The position numbers were made by a program, and so were the translations under genes. The notes beneath the pieces are model-generated. The model was not told the DNA's origin. It searched no databases and saw nothing but the letters and a program-made list of their open reading frames with translations. Source: Candidimonas humi (lineage in GTDB: Bacteria; Pseudomonadota; Gammaproteobacteria; Burkholderiales; Burkholderiaceae_B). Taken from it: DNA of 64,000 nt. The number at the start of each line of letters is the position of its first letter. Position 1 is the stretch's first letter. This document shows positions 1 to 8,003 of the stretch, piece after piece. Where the stretch lies: assembly GCF_019166065.1 (NCBI RefSeq), contig NZ_JAHTBN010000005.1:186001-250000 (forward strand), written 5' to 3'.

Positions 1-569
1 GGGTACTGGCGATCATCCTGACCGTCATGGTGCTGGAAATGAAGGTGCCGCACGGCGAACAGTTCTCCGCGCTGCTGCCGGTGCTGCCGGTGTTTCTCAG
101 TTATGTGCTCAGCTTTGTCTATCTGGGCATCTACTGGAACAATCACCACCACATGCTGCACCTGGCCGGCACGGTCAATGGCGGCATACTGTGGGCCAAT
201 CTGCATCTGCTGTTCTGGTTGTCGCTGCTGCCGTTTTCCACCGGCTGGATGGGCGAGAATCATTTCGCCGCCCCGGCCCTGTTCCTGTATGGCCTGAACC
301 TGCTGTGCTGCGCCATCGCCTACTTCATCCTGCAGCAGCGCATCATCGCCGCGCAGGGGGCGGGCTCGGTGCTGGCGCACGCGATCGGGCCTGACATCAA
401 GGGCAAGCTCTCGCCCGTGCTGTACTTGCTGGGCATAGCGACGTCTTTCGTGTCGTCGTGGCTCTCGGGCGCTTTCTATGTCATTGCCGCCTGCATGTGG
501 CTGGTGCCCGACCGGCGCGTAGAGCGCGAGGTCATGAAGCATGCGGGGCCCGGAGGTTCCGGCGACTGA
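1..569 (+). CDS. DUF1211/TMEM175-family membrane protein, 5' end outside window
   Basis: The reading frame is open from the first complete codon (base 3) to TGA at 567-569, so the true start lies before the window and the internal ATG at 27 is not the start. The visible 189 codons hold about four hydrophobic helices. Near the N-terminus is a V-L-E-M-K-V-P segment, then a Y-L-G-I-Y-W-N-N-H-H-H stretch; both are typical of DUF1211 proteins, the bacterial relatives of the lysosomal K+ channel TMEM175. The family's first helix with its FSDG-type motif would be in the missing part. A potassium-channel role is family inference only. Confidence 0.8.
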   Translation, partial: VLAIILTVMVLEMKVPHGEQFSALLPVLPVFLSYVLSFVYLGIYWNNHHHMLHLAGTVNGGILWANLHLLFWLSLLPFSTGWMGENHFAAPALFLYGLNLLCCAIAYFILQQRIIAAQGAGSVLAHAIGPDIKGKLSPVLYLLGIATSFVSSWLSGAFYVIAACMWLVPDRRVEREVMKHAGPGGSGD

Positions 570-583
570 TCGAGAGGTGTGGC

Positions 584-793
584 GTGGTACCCGTCTATAC
601 CCCCAAATCCGAACCCGAGACTGCAGTGATCGTGGCTTTGATGGAAGCCTATGGCATTGCCTATTTCATGCAGGGCGGTGCCTTCGGCACCATGTATCCG
701 GGGCCGGTTTCCAACAGCCTCAACGCCCGAACCTTGATGGTGGAAGACGATCAGGCCGAGCTCGCACGCGAGCTGATCCGGCCTTTTCTATGA
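584..793 (+). CDS. small DUF2007-like protein
   Basis: Sixty-nine codons with a GTG start at 584, chosen because GAGAGG (572-577) sits at Shine-Dalgarno distance and similarity begins exactly there (VVPVYTPKSEPETAVIVALM). The pattern of an N-terminal strand followed by 'E-x-x-I-V-x-x-L-M-E-A-Y-G-I' is that of DUF2007, small proteins labelled putative signal transducers whose function is unknown. It begins 14 bases after the upstream stop and is probably co-transcribed with the DUF1211 gene. The family call rests on pattern recognition only. Confidence 0.65.
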   Translation: MVPVYTPKSEPETAVIVALMEAYGIAYFMQGGAFGTMYPGPVSNSLNARTLMVEDDQAELARELIRPFL

Positions 794-814
794 GGCGCCT
801 GGCGAGCCGCTACC

Positions 815-834
815 CGAGCCGGCGTATCGGCTCG
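815..834. terminator. stem-loop between convergent genes
   Basis: A 7-bp inverted repeat, CGAGCCG (815-821) and CGGCTCG (828-834), with a 6-base loop lies between the convergent DUF2007-like gene and the Lrp-type gene. No clear T-run follows on either strand, so it is a weak candidate for a shared terminator. Confidence 0.3.
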
Positions 835-854
835 TGGACGTTGCTTCGGCCTTT

Positions 855-1313
855 CTAGACGAAATCCAGGGGCAGGGCAGTGGTGTTCTTGAGCTCTTCC
901 ATGGCGAAGCTGGAGCTCACGTCGGATAACTGGGTGTCCTTGATGAGGCGCTTGTAGACCTGGTCGTAGGCCTGGATGTCGGGTACGACGATGCGCAGCA
1001 AATAATCGACCTCGCCGCTCATGCGATAGAACTCGACCACTTCGGGTATGTCGCGCACCACCTCGGAGAATTTGCGCAGCCACAGCAGGTCGTGGTGGCT
1101 GGTCTTGATGGTGACGAACACGGTCATGCCCAGGTTGAGCTGCGCCGGGTCCAGCAGGGCGACGCGCTTGCGGATGACGCCGCGCTCCTCCAGGTTCTGG
1201 ATGCGCTTCCAGCAGGCGGTGGTGGACAGGTGCACAGCCTCGGCCACGGCGCCGACGGACAGTGTTGCGTCATCCTGCAGAATATGCAGAATTTTTTTAT
1301 CTGTTTTGTCCAT
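855..1313 (-). CDS. Lrp/AsnC-family transcriptional regulator
   Basis: A 152-residue protein, normal for the family. The N-terminal winged helix-turn-helix (MDKTDKKILHILQDDATLS, then W-K-R-I-Q-N-L-E-E-R-G-V-I) is followed by a C-terminal RAM/AsnC ligand-binding domain with the Y-R-M-S-G-E-V-D-Y-L-L-R signature. The start at 1313 is chosen because homology begins at 'MDKTDKKIL'; the longer upstream frame has no family character. These proteins usually sense amino acids and often control a neighbouring gene. It is transcribed away from the small DUF6356 gene, with about 170 bases between. The target is unknown. Confidence 0.9.
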   Translation of the reverse strand: MDKTDKKILHILQDDATLSVGAVAEAVHLSTTACWKRIQNLEERGVIRKRVALLDPAQLNLGMTVFVTIKTSHHDLLWLRKFSEVVRDIPEVVEFYRMSGEVDYLLRIVVPDIQAYDQVYKRLIKDTQLSDVSSSFAMEELKNTTALPLDFV

Positions 1314-1481
1314 TTGAATAAAAATAATTCTATATATACGGGGAATCTGGTGAAAATGCAGAAGCAATTTCCGGGAATATAAGCCTAGGATATCCACTTG
1401 TGAAGAGGTCGGCGCATAAAGCGCCGACGCCAAGTCGAAATGAATAGCCAAGATCCCAAGCCAGCATCCCCGGAGGCCCCT

Positions 1482-1715
1482 ATGTCGAGATCCGTCGCCA
1501 GCCTGTTTACCGCGCATCCCGCCACTGTGGGCGAGACCTATCTGCAGCATCTGCATTCGGCCGCCAAGTTTTCCGCATTGATGTTTTGCGGCGCCGCGGC
1601 CTGCCTGGTGCATGCCGTGCTGCCGTTTGCGTTCGTGCGCACCGGCAGCTCCCTGATCGAGCGCCTGCACCACATGATGGTCACCGCCCGGGCGCGCCAC
1701 GCCGGCGGCAAGTAG
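1482..1715 (+). CDS. small DUF6356-type protein
   Basis: Seventy-seven codons. The ATG at 1482 is preferred over 1440 because GGAGG (1472-1476) lies just before it and the conserved part starts with 'MSRSVASLFTAHP'. The protein has a single hydrophobic segment (A-L-M-F-C-G-A-A-A-C-L-V-H-A-V-L-P-F) and the 'HPATVGETYLQH' motif of short proteobacterial proteins of unknown function now called DUF6356, sometimes misnamed capsule proteins. It is divergent from the Lrp-type gene and convergent with the histidine kinase. Confidence 0.65.
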   Translation: MSRSVASLFTAHPATVGETYLQHLHSAAKFSALMFCGAAACLVHAVLPFAFVRTGSSLIERLHHMMVTARARHAGGK

Positions 1716-1730
1716 CGGACGGCCGTCCGC
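1715..1730. other. 16-bp perfect palindrome after DUF6356 gene
   Basis: GCGGACGGCCGTCCGC is fully self-complementary and begins at the last base of the stop codon of the small gene, between convergent transcription units. It may help termination but has no T-run, and a protein-binding role cannot be excluded. Confidence 0.35.
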
Positions 1731-1857
1731 GGGCGCGAGGGCGTAACGACAGGCACGCCGGCATCAATCCCCGGATTGGCGTCGACAGGCTCCGGGCCCG
1801 GGCCCGTTTTGCATCGCCGCCCGCGTCTTCGGTGCGCCGGCTCCGCGCCTTGCGATC

Positions 1858-3261
1858 TCAGGCAACAGGTTCGTGCCCATGCGCGCCGGGCCTGAACACC
1901 ACTCTGACTCTCAGCCCCTTGTGATTGCGCCCGCTGTGCAGGCTGACGCTGCCGCCGCAAGCCCGCGCCGCTTCCTGGACGATGGCGAGCCCCAGGCCTG
2001 TGCCTTCCTGGTCGGTGGCGTTGCCGCGATTGAAGCGCTCGAACACCCGGGTGCGCAGCTCGGGCGGGATGCCGGGGCCGGTGTCTTCCACTTCCAGCAC
2101 GGTGATGGCTTCCGGCGTGCGCGTGACGCAGACCGTGGCGACTCCGCCGGGCGGCGTATAGCGTATGGCGTTGTCCAGCAGATTGAACAGCAGCGCCCGC
2201 AAGGCAGGGCGGTGCGCATGCAGCTGCGCCTGCTCGTGGCGCGGCCCCAGGCCCAGTTCGATGTCGCGCCCGGCGGCCAGGGGAGCCAGTTCCACCATCA
2301 CCTCCTGCACCAGCGGGTCGAGTTCCACGGGCGTCGGCGGCATGGGCGAACCGCGCAAGTTCTCGGCCTGCGACAGGCTCAGCAACTGGTTGACCAGCTG
2401 CGTGATCTGCTGGCGGCTCTGGCCCAGCGCCGTCAGGATTTTCTTCAGCTCCGGCGTGTTTGCCAGGCCGGCCGCATAGTGCAGTTGCGTACTCAACAGC
2501 GCCATGGGAGTGCGCAACTGATGCGCCGCATCCTCGATGAAGCGCTTGCGCGAGTCGATCTGCCGCCGCAGGCGCGCGCCATACTGATTGATGGTGTCCA
2601 CCACGGGCCGCAGTTCCAGCGGCAGGTCCTTCAGGCGTATGGGCCGCAAATCGGTCTGGTCGCGGTTCCACACCGCGCCGCGCAGCGCGGCCAGCGGCTT
2701 GAGCTCATGGCGCAGCCCCAGCAGCATCAGCACCAGCACCAGCACCAGCATGCCCGTTTCGCGCAGGGCATTGGGCCACCACAGCGCATGGGTCTCGGCG
2801 GCGAGCTGGTCCTGAGTCTGGGCCACGGTAATGACCACCCGGGTGGATTTGCCGGTATCGAAGAAGTCGCGCGCCATGCTGTAGGCGCGCAGCTCGCGGC
2901 CCTGGTAATGCAGGTCCCGGTAGGCCTCCATATGCCCGCGGGCGGGCGTGAAATCGATGCGCAGGTCGGGCCAGCCTGCCAGCAACTGGCCGTCGGCCGT
3001 CGACACCGAGAAGAACACCTGGTCGTGATGCGAGGAGGCGAAGACCTCCAGTGCCACCGGCGGCACCGGCGCGGCCAGCATATGGCGCCCGGTCCACTGG
3101 ACCTGGCCAGCGATGATTTGCGCCGAGGTCCACAAGCGGTGGTCTTGCCGGGCCTGCGCGTCGTGCAGGCTGTCGAGATAGGCGAACCAGATGCTCAGCG
3201 ACAGCGCCACCGCCAGCGGCAGCAGCACCCACAGGGCCAGGCGCACGCGCAGGCTGTTCAT
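1858..3261 (-). CDS. TctE-like sensor histidine kinase
   Basis: A 467-residue inner-membrane sensor kinase. Two membrane helices (about residues 7-27 and 165-185) bracket a periplasmic domain of the 2CSK_N type found in TctE and QseC-like kinases. The HisKA phospho-acceptor box is EDAAHQLRTP. The ATPase domain shows the N box NLLDNAIRYTP, the G1 box VEDTGPGIP and the G2 box GTGLGLAI. Its ATG overlaps the stop of the upstream response-regulator gene by four bases (ATGA), so the pair is translationally coupled. The cognate importer is probably the ABC system transcribed divergently next to it; the ligand is not readable from the sequence. Confidence 0.92.
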   Translation of the reverse strand: MNSLRVRLALWVLLPLAVALSLSIWFAYLDSLHDAQARQDHRLWTSAQIIAGQVQWTGRHMLAAPVPPVALEVFASSHHDQVFFSVSTADGQLLAGWPDLRIDFTPARGHMEAYRDLHYQGRELRAYSMARDFFDTGKSTRVVITVAQTQDQLAAETHALWWPNALRETGMLVLVLVLMLLGLRHELKPLAALRGAVWNRDQTDLRPIRLKDLPLELRPVVDTINQYGARLRRQIDSRKRFIEDAAHQLRTPMALLSTQLHYAAGLANTPELKKILTALGQSRQQITQLVNQLLSLSQAENLRGSPMPPTPVELDPLVQEVMVELAPLAAGRDIELGLGPRHEQAQLHAHRPALRALLFNLLDNAIRYTPPGGVATVCVTRTPEAITVLEVEDTGPGIPPELRTRVFERFNRGNATDQEGTGLGLAIVQEAARACGGSVSLHSGRNHKGLRVRVVFRPGAHGHEPVA

Positions 3262-3932
3262 GACGCCTGGCGCGGGGTCAGCAGGTAGCCCAGGCCGCGC
3301 AGCGTGACGATGGCGGCCTGGGACGCCTCCAGCTTGCGGCGCAGGCGGTGCACATAGATTTCCAGCGCGTCCTCGCTGGCCTCGCCTCCGAGGCCGAACA
3401 CACTCTGCATCAGGCTCGCCTTGCTCATGGTGCGGCCCTGGTTCAACAGCAGCGCTTCCAGCAGGCTGTGTTCGCGCAAGGGCAGCGCCAGCGGCTGGCC
3501 GGCCAACTGGAACTGGCGCGTGTTGGTGTCGTAGCTCAGGTCGGCGCAGCTCAGCGTGGGCGTGGCGCTGCCGCCGCGGCGGCGGATCAGCGCCTTGATG
3601 CGCGCCACCAGTTCGCGCACCTCGAAGGGCTTGACCATATAGTCGTCGGCCCCGGTTTCCAGGCATTCCACTTTCATGTCCAGCGAGTCGCTGGCGGTCA
3701 GCACCATCACCGGGGTCTGGTCCTGCTGGCGCCGCAGGCGCCGCAGCACGCTCTGGCCGCTGGCATTGGGCAGCTTGAGGTCCAGCAGCATCGCGTCGTA
3801 ATGCCCGCCGCTCAGCAGCGCATTGGCCATTTCCGCGTCGTGCACGCAATCCACGTGGAAGGCTTCTTCCTGGAGGACGGCGGACAGCCACATGGACAGT
3901 TCCTGATTGTCTTCGACGAGCAGCAGTCTCAT
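3258..3932 (-). CDS. OmpR-family response regulator (TctD-like)
   Basis: A 224-residue two-domain regulator. The receiver domain has the acidic pair E7/D8, phospho-acceptor D51 in MLLDLKLPN, the LTAS threonine and the DDYMVKPFE lysine. A C-terminal winged helix follows (L-L-E-A-L-L-L-N-Q-G-R, ending R-G-L-G-Y-L-L-T-P). It is first in a two-gene operon with the sensor kinase and is read away from the ABC importer genes, with about 300 bases of shared upstream DNA. Control of the importer is an inference from this layout. Confidence 0.92.
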   Translation of the reverse strand: MRLLLVEDNQELSMWLSAVLQEEAFHVDCVHDAEMANALLSGGHYDAMLLDLKLPNASGQSVLRRLRRQQDQTPVMVLTASDSLDMKVECLETGADDYMVKPFEVRELVARIKALIRRRGGSATPTLSCADLSYDTNTRQFQLAGQPLALPLREHSLLEALLLNQGRTMSKASLMQSVFGLGGEASEDALEIYVHRLRRKLEASQAAIVTLRGLGYLLTPRQAS

Positions 3933-4236
3933 GGATGCGAAAGCGAGGAATATCGGGGCGGCGCCTGGAAAACGCCGGGAATCCGGCGCCGGAGCAGGCG
4001 CGACTACAGGGGTCCAGTATTCGTGCCCGGGCTGACTATAACCTTAAAAACAGGCCCGGATGGCGGGGTGGACAGGCGGATTTCGGGCCCGGCAGGGGTT
4101 ATCACCTATGTTTTGGGGGCGGCGGCGAAAGCTCGATGAAAGTCCCGCTGTCTAGCATGGAGTCCGTGGCATGGGCGTGGCGTCGCCGCCTCGTGCCTAG
4201 CCGGAAAACTTATCGAAATCCAAACAGGAGACCCTC
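3933..4236. promoter_or_regulatory. divergent intergenic region, two-component system / ABC importer
   Basis: No gene is seen in these 304 bases. They must hold the promoters of the minus-strand regulator pair and of the plus-strand importer. An AT-richer patch (about 4030-4055, including GACTATAACC) is a possible -10 area, and a good ribosome site AGGAGA lies just before the importer's ATG at 4237. No clear operator repeat was recognised. Confidence 0.45.
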
Positions 4237-5247
4237 ATGTCCCGCATTGCCAGCATTGTCAAATATACCGCCGTCGCGTCCGCCCTGGCGGCCTGCGCGC
4301 TGGGTTCGGCCCAGGCCAGCGAGAAAATCACGCTCATGGTGGGCGGCATCAGCAAGATCGCCTATCTGCCGGCCAAGCTCACCGAGAACCTGGGGTACTT
4401 CAAGGACGAAGGCCTGGATGTGCAATTGCTGTCCGAGCCGGCCGGCGTGAATGCCGAGAACGAGATGCTGGCTGGCGCCGTGCAGGGCGTGGTGGGCTTC
4501 TACGATCACTCCATCGACTTGCAGGCCAAGGGCAAGGAAGTAGAGTCCGTGGTGCAGTTCTGCCAGGTGCCGGGAGAAGTCGAGATCGTCGCCTCCAAGC
4601 AGGCCGACAAGATCAAGAGCCCGGCCGACTTCAAGGGCAAGACGCTGGGCGTGACGGGCCTGGGCTCGTCCACCGATTTCCTGACGCAGTACATGGCCTA
4701 CAAGGCCGGCCTGAAGCACGGCGACTACTCGATACTGCCGGTGGGTGGCGGCAACACCTTCATCGCCGCCATCCAGCAAAACCGCATCGACGCGGGCATG
4801 ACTACCGACCCGACCGCCACCCAGTTGGTTGCCCGCGGCGAAGGCAAGGTGCTGATCGACATGCGCAACCCCGAGTCCACCGCCAAGGTGCTGGGCGGCC
4901 TGTACCCCGCCTCCAGCCTGTACATGCCGAATGCCTGGGTTTCCAGCCACAAGGCCGACGTGCAGAAGCTGGTGAATGCCTTCGTCAAGACCATGAAGTT
5001 CATCCATACGCATTCGGCCGAGGAAATCGCCGACAAGATGCCCAAGGACTACTACGGCGGCGACAAGGCCATGTACGTCAAGGCCTTGACGGCCTCGCTG
5101 CCGGCCTTCACCGCCGACGGCCGCATGCCCAAGGACGGCCCGGCCACCGTGCTGCAGGTGCTGGCGACCTTCAAGCCCCAAGTCAAGGCGGCTCACATCG
5201 ATCTGTCCAAGACCTACACCACGGCCTTCGTGGACGCCGCCAAGTAA
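4237..5247 (+). CDS. NMT1/taurine-type ABC transporter substrate-binding protein
   Basis: A 336-residue periplasmic binding protein. The signal peptide (about residues 1-27, cleavage after A-Q-A) is followed by an NMT1/SsuA-like fold: K-I-A-Y-L-P-A-K-L-T-E-N-L-G-Y-F near the N-terminus and the LGVTGLGSSTDF anion-loop region. Families with this fold bring in taurine, alkanesulfonates, nitrate, thiamine precursors or aromatic acids, and the sequence does not say which. AGGAGA lies seven bases before the ATG. It is the first gene of a three-gene importer operon with its ATPase and permease. Confidence 0.9.
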   Translation: MSRIASIVKYTAVASALAACALGSAQASEKITLMVGGISKIAYLPAKLTENLGYFKDEGLDVQLLSEPAGVNAENEMLAGAVQGVVGFYDHSIDLQAKGKEVESVVQFCQVPGEVEIVASKQADKIKSPADFKGKTLGVTGLGSSTDFLTQYMAYKAGLKHGDYSILPVGGGNTFIAAIQQNRIDAGMTTDPTATQLVARGEGKVLIDMRNPESTAKVLGGLYPASSLYMPNAWVSSHKADVQKLVNAFVKTMKFIHTHSAEEIADKMPKDYYGGDKAMYVKALTASLPAFTADGRMPKDGPATVLQVLATFKPQVKAAHIDLSKTYTTAFVDAAK

Positions 5248-5259
5248 GCATGGCGGCGG

Positions 5260-5289
5260 TCGGGGCCGGCCGCGCCGCGCTGGCCCCGA
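5260..5289 (+). other. intercistronic GC hairpin after binding-protein gene
   Basis: TCGGGGCC (5260-5267) pairs with GGCCCCGA (5282-5289) around a 14-base loop, in the 82-base gap between the binding-protein and ATPase genes. No T-run follows. Such hairpins behind binding-protein genes are known to stabilise the upstream message so that the receptor is made in excess; that role here is inferred. Confidence 0.45.
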
Positions 5290-5329
5290 TCATGAGATCC
5301 ATCCTCCTCATTGCATTGCAGAGTGAACC

Positions 5330-6121
5330 ATGTCAGACCCATCTTCAACACCCGCCATCGAAATGGAGCACGTCACCTGCCGTTTCATTTCGGCTGACGG
5401 CAAGGCCACGATAGCCCTGCAGGACTTCAGCATGAGCGTTGCGCGCGGCGAGTTCTGCGCCATTGTCGGGCCCACGGGCTGCGGCAAGTCGACCACGCTC
5501 AGCCTCATCACCGGCCTGCTCAAGCCCACCACGGGCCGGGTGCGCGTGATGGGCCAGCCGGTCGAGGGCATAGATCCGCGCATCGGCTTCGTATTCCAGA
5601 ACGACGCCATCTTCCCGTGGCGCAATGTCATCGACAACGTGGCCTCGGGCCCGATGTTCCGCGGCCAGAAACCGGCGAAGGCCAAGGAAATGGCGCGCGA
5701 ATGGCTGCGCCGCGTGGGTCTCGAGGGGTTCGAACTGCACTATCCGCACCAATTGTCGGGCGGCATGCGCAAGCGCGTTTCGCTGGCGCAGACTTTCGTC
5801 AACAGCCCCGAGATCCTGCTCATGGACGAGCCCTTCAGCGCGCTCGACATGCAGACGCGCACCATCATGCAGGACGAGCTGCTGCAGTTATGGGCCGCCA
5901 GCGGCGGCTCGGTGGTGTTCGTCACACACGACCTCGAAGAGGCCATCGCCCTGGCCGACAAGGTCATCGTGCTGTCGGCGCGCCCGGCCACCGTCAAGCA
6001 GATCTACGACATCGAGCTGCCGCGTCCGCGCGTCATGTCCGAGATCCGCTACGAAGAAAAATTCATCAGTTATGCGCGCGAGATCTGGGACGATCTGCGC
6101 GCCGAAGTGAAAATCGGTTGA
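5330..6121 (+). CDS. ABC transporter ATPase subunit (SsuB/TauB-like)
   Basis: A 263-residue nucleotide-binding subunit with every catalytic motif: Walker A GPTGCGKST, Q-loop in F-V-F-Q-N-D, signature LSGGMRKR, Walker B EILLMDEPFSALD and the H-loop VFVTHDLEEA. It belongs to the nitrate/sulfonate/taurine importer class and would power uptake of the ligand bound by the product of the preceding gene. The permease gene starts five bases after its stop. Confidence 0.93.
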   Translation: MSDPSSTPAIEMEHVTCRFISADGKATIALQDFSMSVARGEFCAIVGPTGCGKSTTLSLITGLLKPTTGRVRVMGQPVEGIDPRIGFVFQNDAIFPWRNVIDNVASGPMFRGQKPAKAKEMAREWLRRVGLEGFELHYPHQLSGGMRKRVSLAQTFVNSPEILLMDEPFSALDMQTRTIMQDELLQLWAASGGSVVFVTHDLEEAIALADKVIVLSARPATVKQIYDIELPRPRVMSEIRYEEKFISYAREIWDDLRAEVKIG

Positions 6122-6125
6122 GGGA

Positions 6126-7019
6126 ATGACCACCATGAACACTCAAGTCCAAGCGCAAGCTGCCGACAGCCTGCGTGCCAACGCGGTGAAGGACACCTTG
6201 CAGCAGGCCGAGGCCGAGGCCCAGCGCCTGATCCGCAGGCGCCGCAACCTGATTATTTTCTGGCGCGTCGCCATCCTGGTGCTGGTGCTGGCCGGCTGGG
6301 AAATTTCCGCCACGCTGCACTGGATCGATCCGTTCTTCTATTCCAAGCCTTCGCTGATCGCCAAGCAAATCTACGACTGGAGCATGAACGGCACCTCGCA
6401 GGGGCCGCTCTGGCTGCAGGTGGCGGTGACGCTGGAAGAAACCCTGATCGGCTTCTTCATAGGGGGGATCGGCGGCATCATCTGCGGCATCCTGCTCGGG
6501 CGCAATAAATTCCTGGCCGATATATTCAGCATCTACATCAAGATCGCCAACTCGATTCCGCGCGTGGTGCTGGGCTCGGTGTTCGTCATCGCCCTGGGCC
6601 TGGGCATGGCCTCGAAAGTCGCCCTGGCTGTGGTGATGGTGTTCTTCGTGGTGTTCGGCAATGCCTTCCAGGGCGTGCGCGAGGCCGACCGCTACATGAT
6701 CGCCAACGCGCAGATCCTGGGCGCCTCGCCGCGCCAGGTGACCACGCAGGTGGTCATCCCCTCGGCGCTGAGCTGGATCCTGGCCAGCCTGCACGTGAGC
6801 TTCGGCTTCGCGCTGGTGGGCGCCGTGGTGGGCGAGTTCCTGGGCGCCCGCGTGGGTATCGGCCTGTTGATCGCCACTGCTCAGGGCGCGTTCAACGCCA
6901 GCGGCGTGTTCGCGGCCATGATCGTGCTGGCGGTGGTGGCCCTGATAGCCGAATACATCCTGACGCTCATCGAGAACTGGCTGCTGAAGTGGCGGCCGGC
7001 GCAGTTCGAGAACGCCTGA
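6126..7019 (+). CDS. ABC transporter permease subunit (SsuC/TauC-like)
   Basis: A 297-residue inner-membrane permease with six predicted helices. The EAA-type coupling loop that contacts the ATPase (about residues 195-215) reads A-N-A-Q-I-L-G-A-S-P-R-Q-V. The ATG at 6126 follows the ATPase stop by four bases; the ATG at 6135 (MNTQVQ) has better spacing to GAGGGA (6120-6125) and may be the real start. It is the last gene of the operon, and a strong hairpin terminator follows. A 33-bp stretch encoding residues GAFNASGVFAA recurs near 15090. Confidence 0.92.
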   Translation: MTTMNTQVQAQAADSLRANAVKDTLQQAEAEAQRLIRRRRNLIIFWRVAILVLVLAGWEISATLHWIDPFFYSKPSLIAKQIYDWSMNGTSQGPLWLQVAVTLEETLIGFFIGGIGGIICGILLGRNKFLADIFSIYIKIANSIPRVVLGSVFVIALGLGMASKVALAVVMVFFVVFGNAFQGVREADRYMIANAQILGASPRQVTTQVVIPSALSWILASLHVSFGFALVGAVVGEFLGARVGIGLLIATAQGAFNASGVFAAMIVLAVVALIAEYILTLIENWLLKWRPAQFENA

Positions 7020-7090
7020 CGGCGGGCGGGCCGGGCGGCGCGTCTGCTGCCTGCCCGGCGGCAATCGCAAGCAGGCCTGCTTGCGACTTG

Positions 7091-7133
7091 CACCCCAAAA
7101 GCTGGACACTGATCCACGCTTTGGGGTGTTTTT
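7091..7133 (+). terminator. rho-independent terminator of the ABC importer operon
   Basis: CACCCCAAA (7091-7099) pairs with TTTGGGGTG (7120-7128). The stem continues inside with GC/GC and TGGA/TCCA and a short CACTGA loop, and TTTTT follows at once. It lies about 70 bases after the permease stop. The motif CCCCAAAAGCTGGACA also resembles IS3-type insertion-sequence ends, so an IS origin is possible. Confidence 0.8.
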
Positions 7134-8003
7134 ACCTATGCAGGCCACGCTCATCGGCGTGCGTCCTGCGCGGCGTGCTTCCTGCTTGGCAAGTATCCAG
7201 CGCCGTGATGACCATCTCCCCATGATCGCTTCCCTTTTCGTCGACAGCCCAGAGTCGGCGGGCGGCAGGCTCTTCCCCGCCTGACTGCGCTGCATGAGGC
7301 CAGGACCGCCCGACCAGGGTGGCCGTTGAACACTTCACGGATCGGCCCGATCACAACCCTGCCGCGCGCAAGCGCATGACATTCCGACAAGTGCCGACAG
7401 CGCAGCATTCGGCGCCTCGGCTGAAGTCCTGTCTGGCGTCAGTGGCAGCTCCAAACCGCCCCATCGAGGCGATCTCTTGCGGCGCTTCCCTCATTGCCGA
7501 AACGCCCGGGCCGATCCATTTCTGCGTGAAACGAATCCGAAGCACCATCCGCGGGCATGCGGCTCACGGCCCCCGCGGACGGATTTTTGCTGTATTGCCG
7601 TTTTGGGCATTCCAGAAAAGGGTTTTGACTGGATTTAAAAAGTCATTTCTAAAATTTACAAATAGAATTCGCCCCGCTATTGAGGTTCGGAGTGCCTCTC
7701 GAGAGTCCGGAAATTTTAGATTTAAAGCGGCTTTTTCACTGAAATTCATCAATAAAAGATTTTCAGACGCCTGTATTTGATCTGAGTTTTCTGTTCATAA
7801 ATTTGGCGCTTTTCAACCGAGTTTTTACTTCCGTAACGCAACCCATTTCAAGGAGAGGATGCCGTAAGGGGCCAGGCAGTGTAAATCGATGGAGTGATGG
7901 TGTTTGCAGTCAATGCGCTGGCCGGAATGGTTCAGCAGCTTGACGGGATGCGCTCTCTGGGAATCTGTTGGTCGCTCCAGCGGCGGCATCCGCGTAAAAA
8001 GGC
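7134..8003. other. 870-bp stretch without a supported gene, AT-rich in its second half
   Basis: Open frames exist on both strands (for example a plus-strand frame of 153 codons, 7319-7780), but none has recognisable family character or a convincing ribosome site. Bases about 7580-7860 are much richer in A+T than the surroundings. A strong ribosome site (AAGGAG, 7850-7855) precedes ATG-CCG-TAA at 7859-7867, a two-codon frame. The region probably contains the promoter and a long leader for the giant autotransporter, and may contain decayed mobile DNA. Confidence 0.4.

Noticed and set aside
7319-7780. 153-codon plus-strand frame before the autotransporter
   Set aside because: No ribosome site, no recognisable motif, and a sharp composition change in the middle of the frame.
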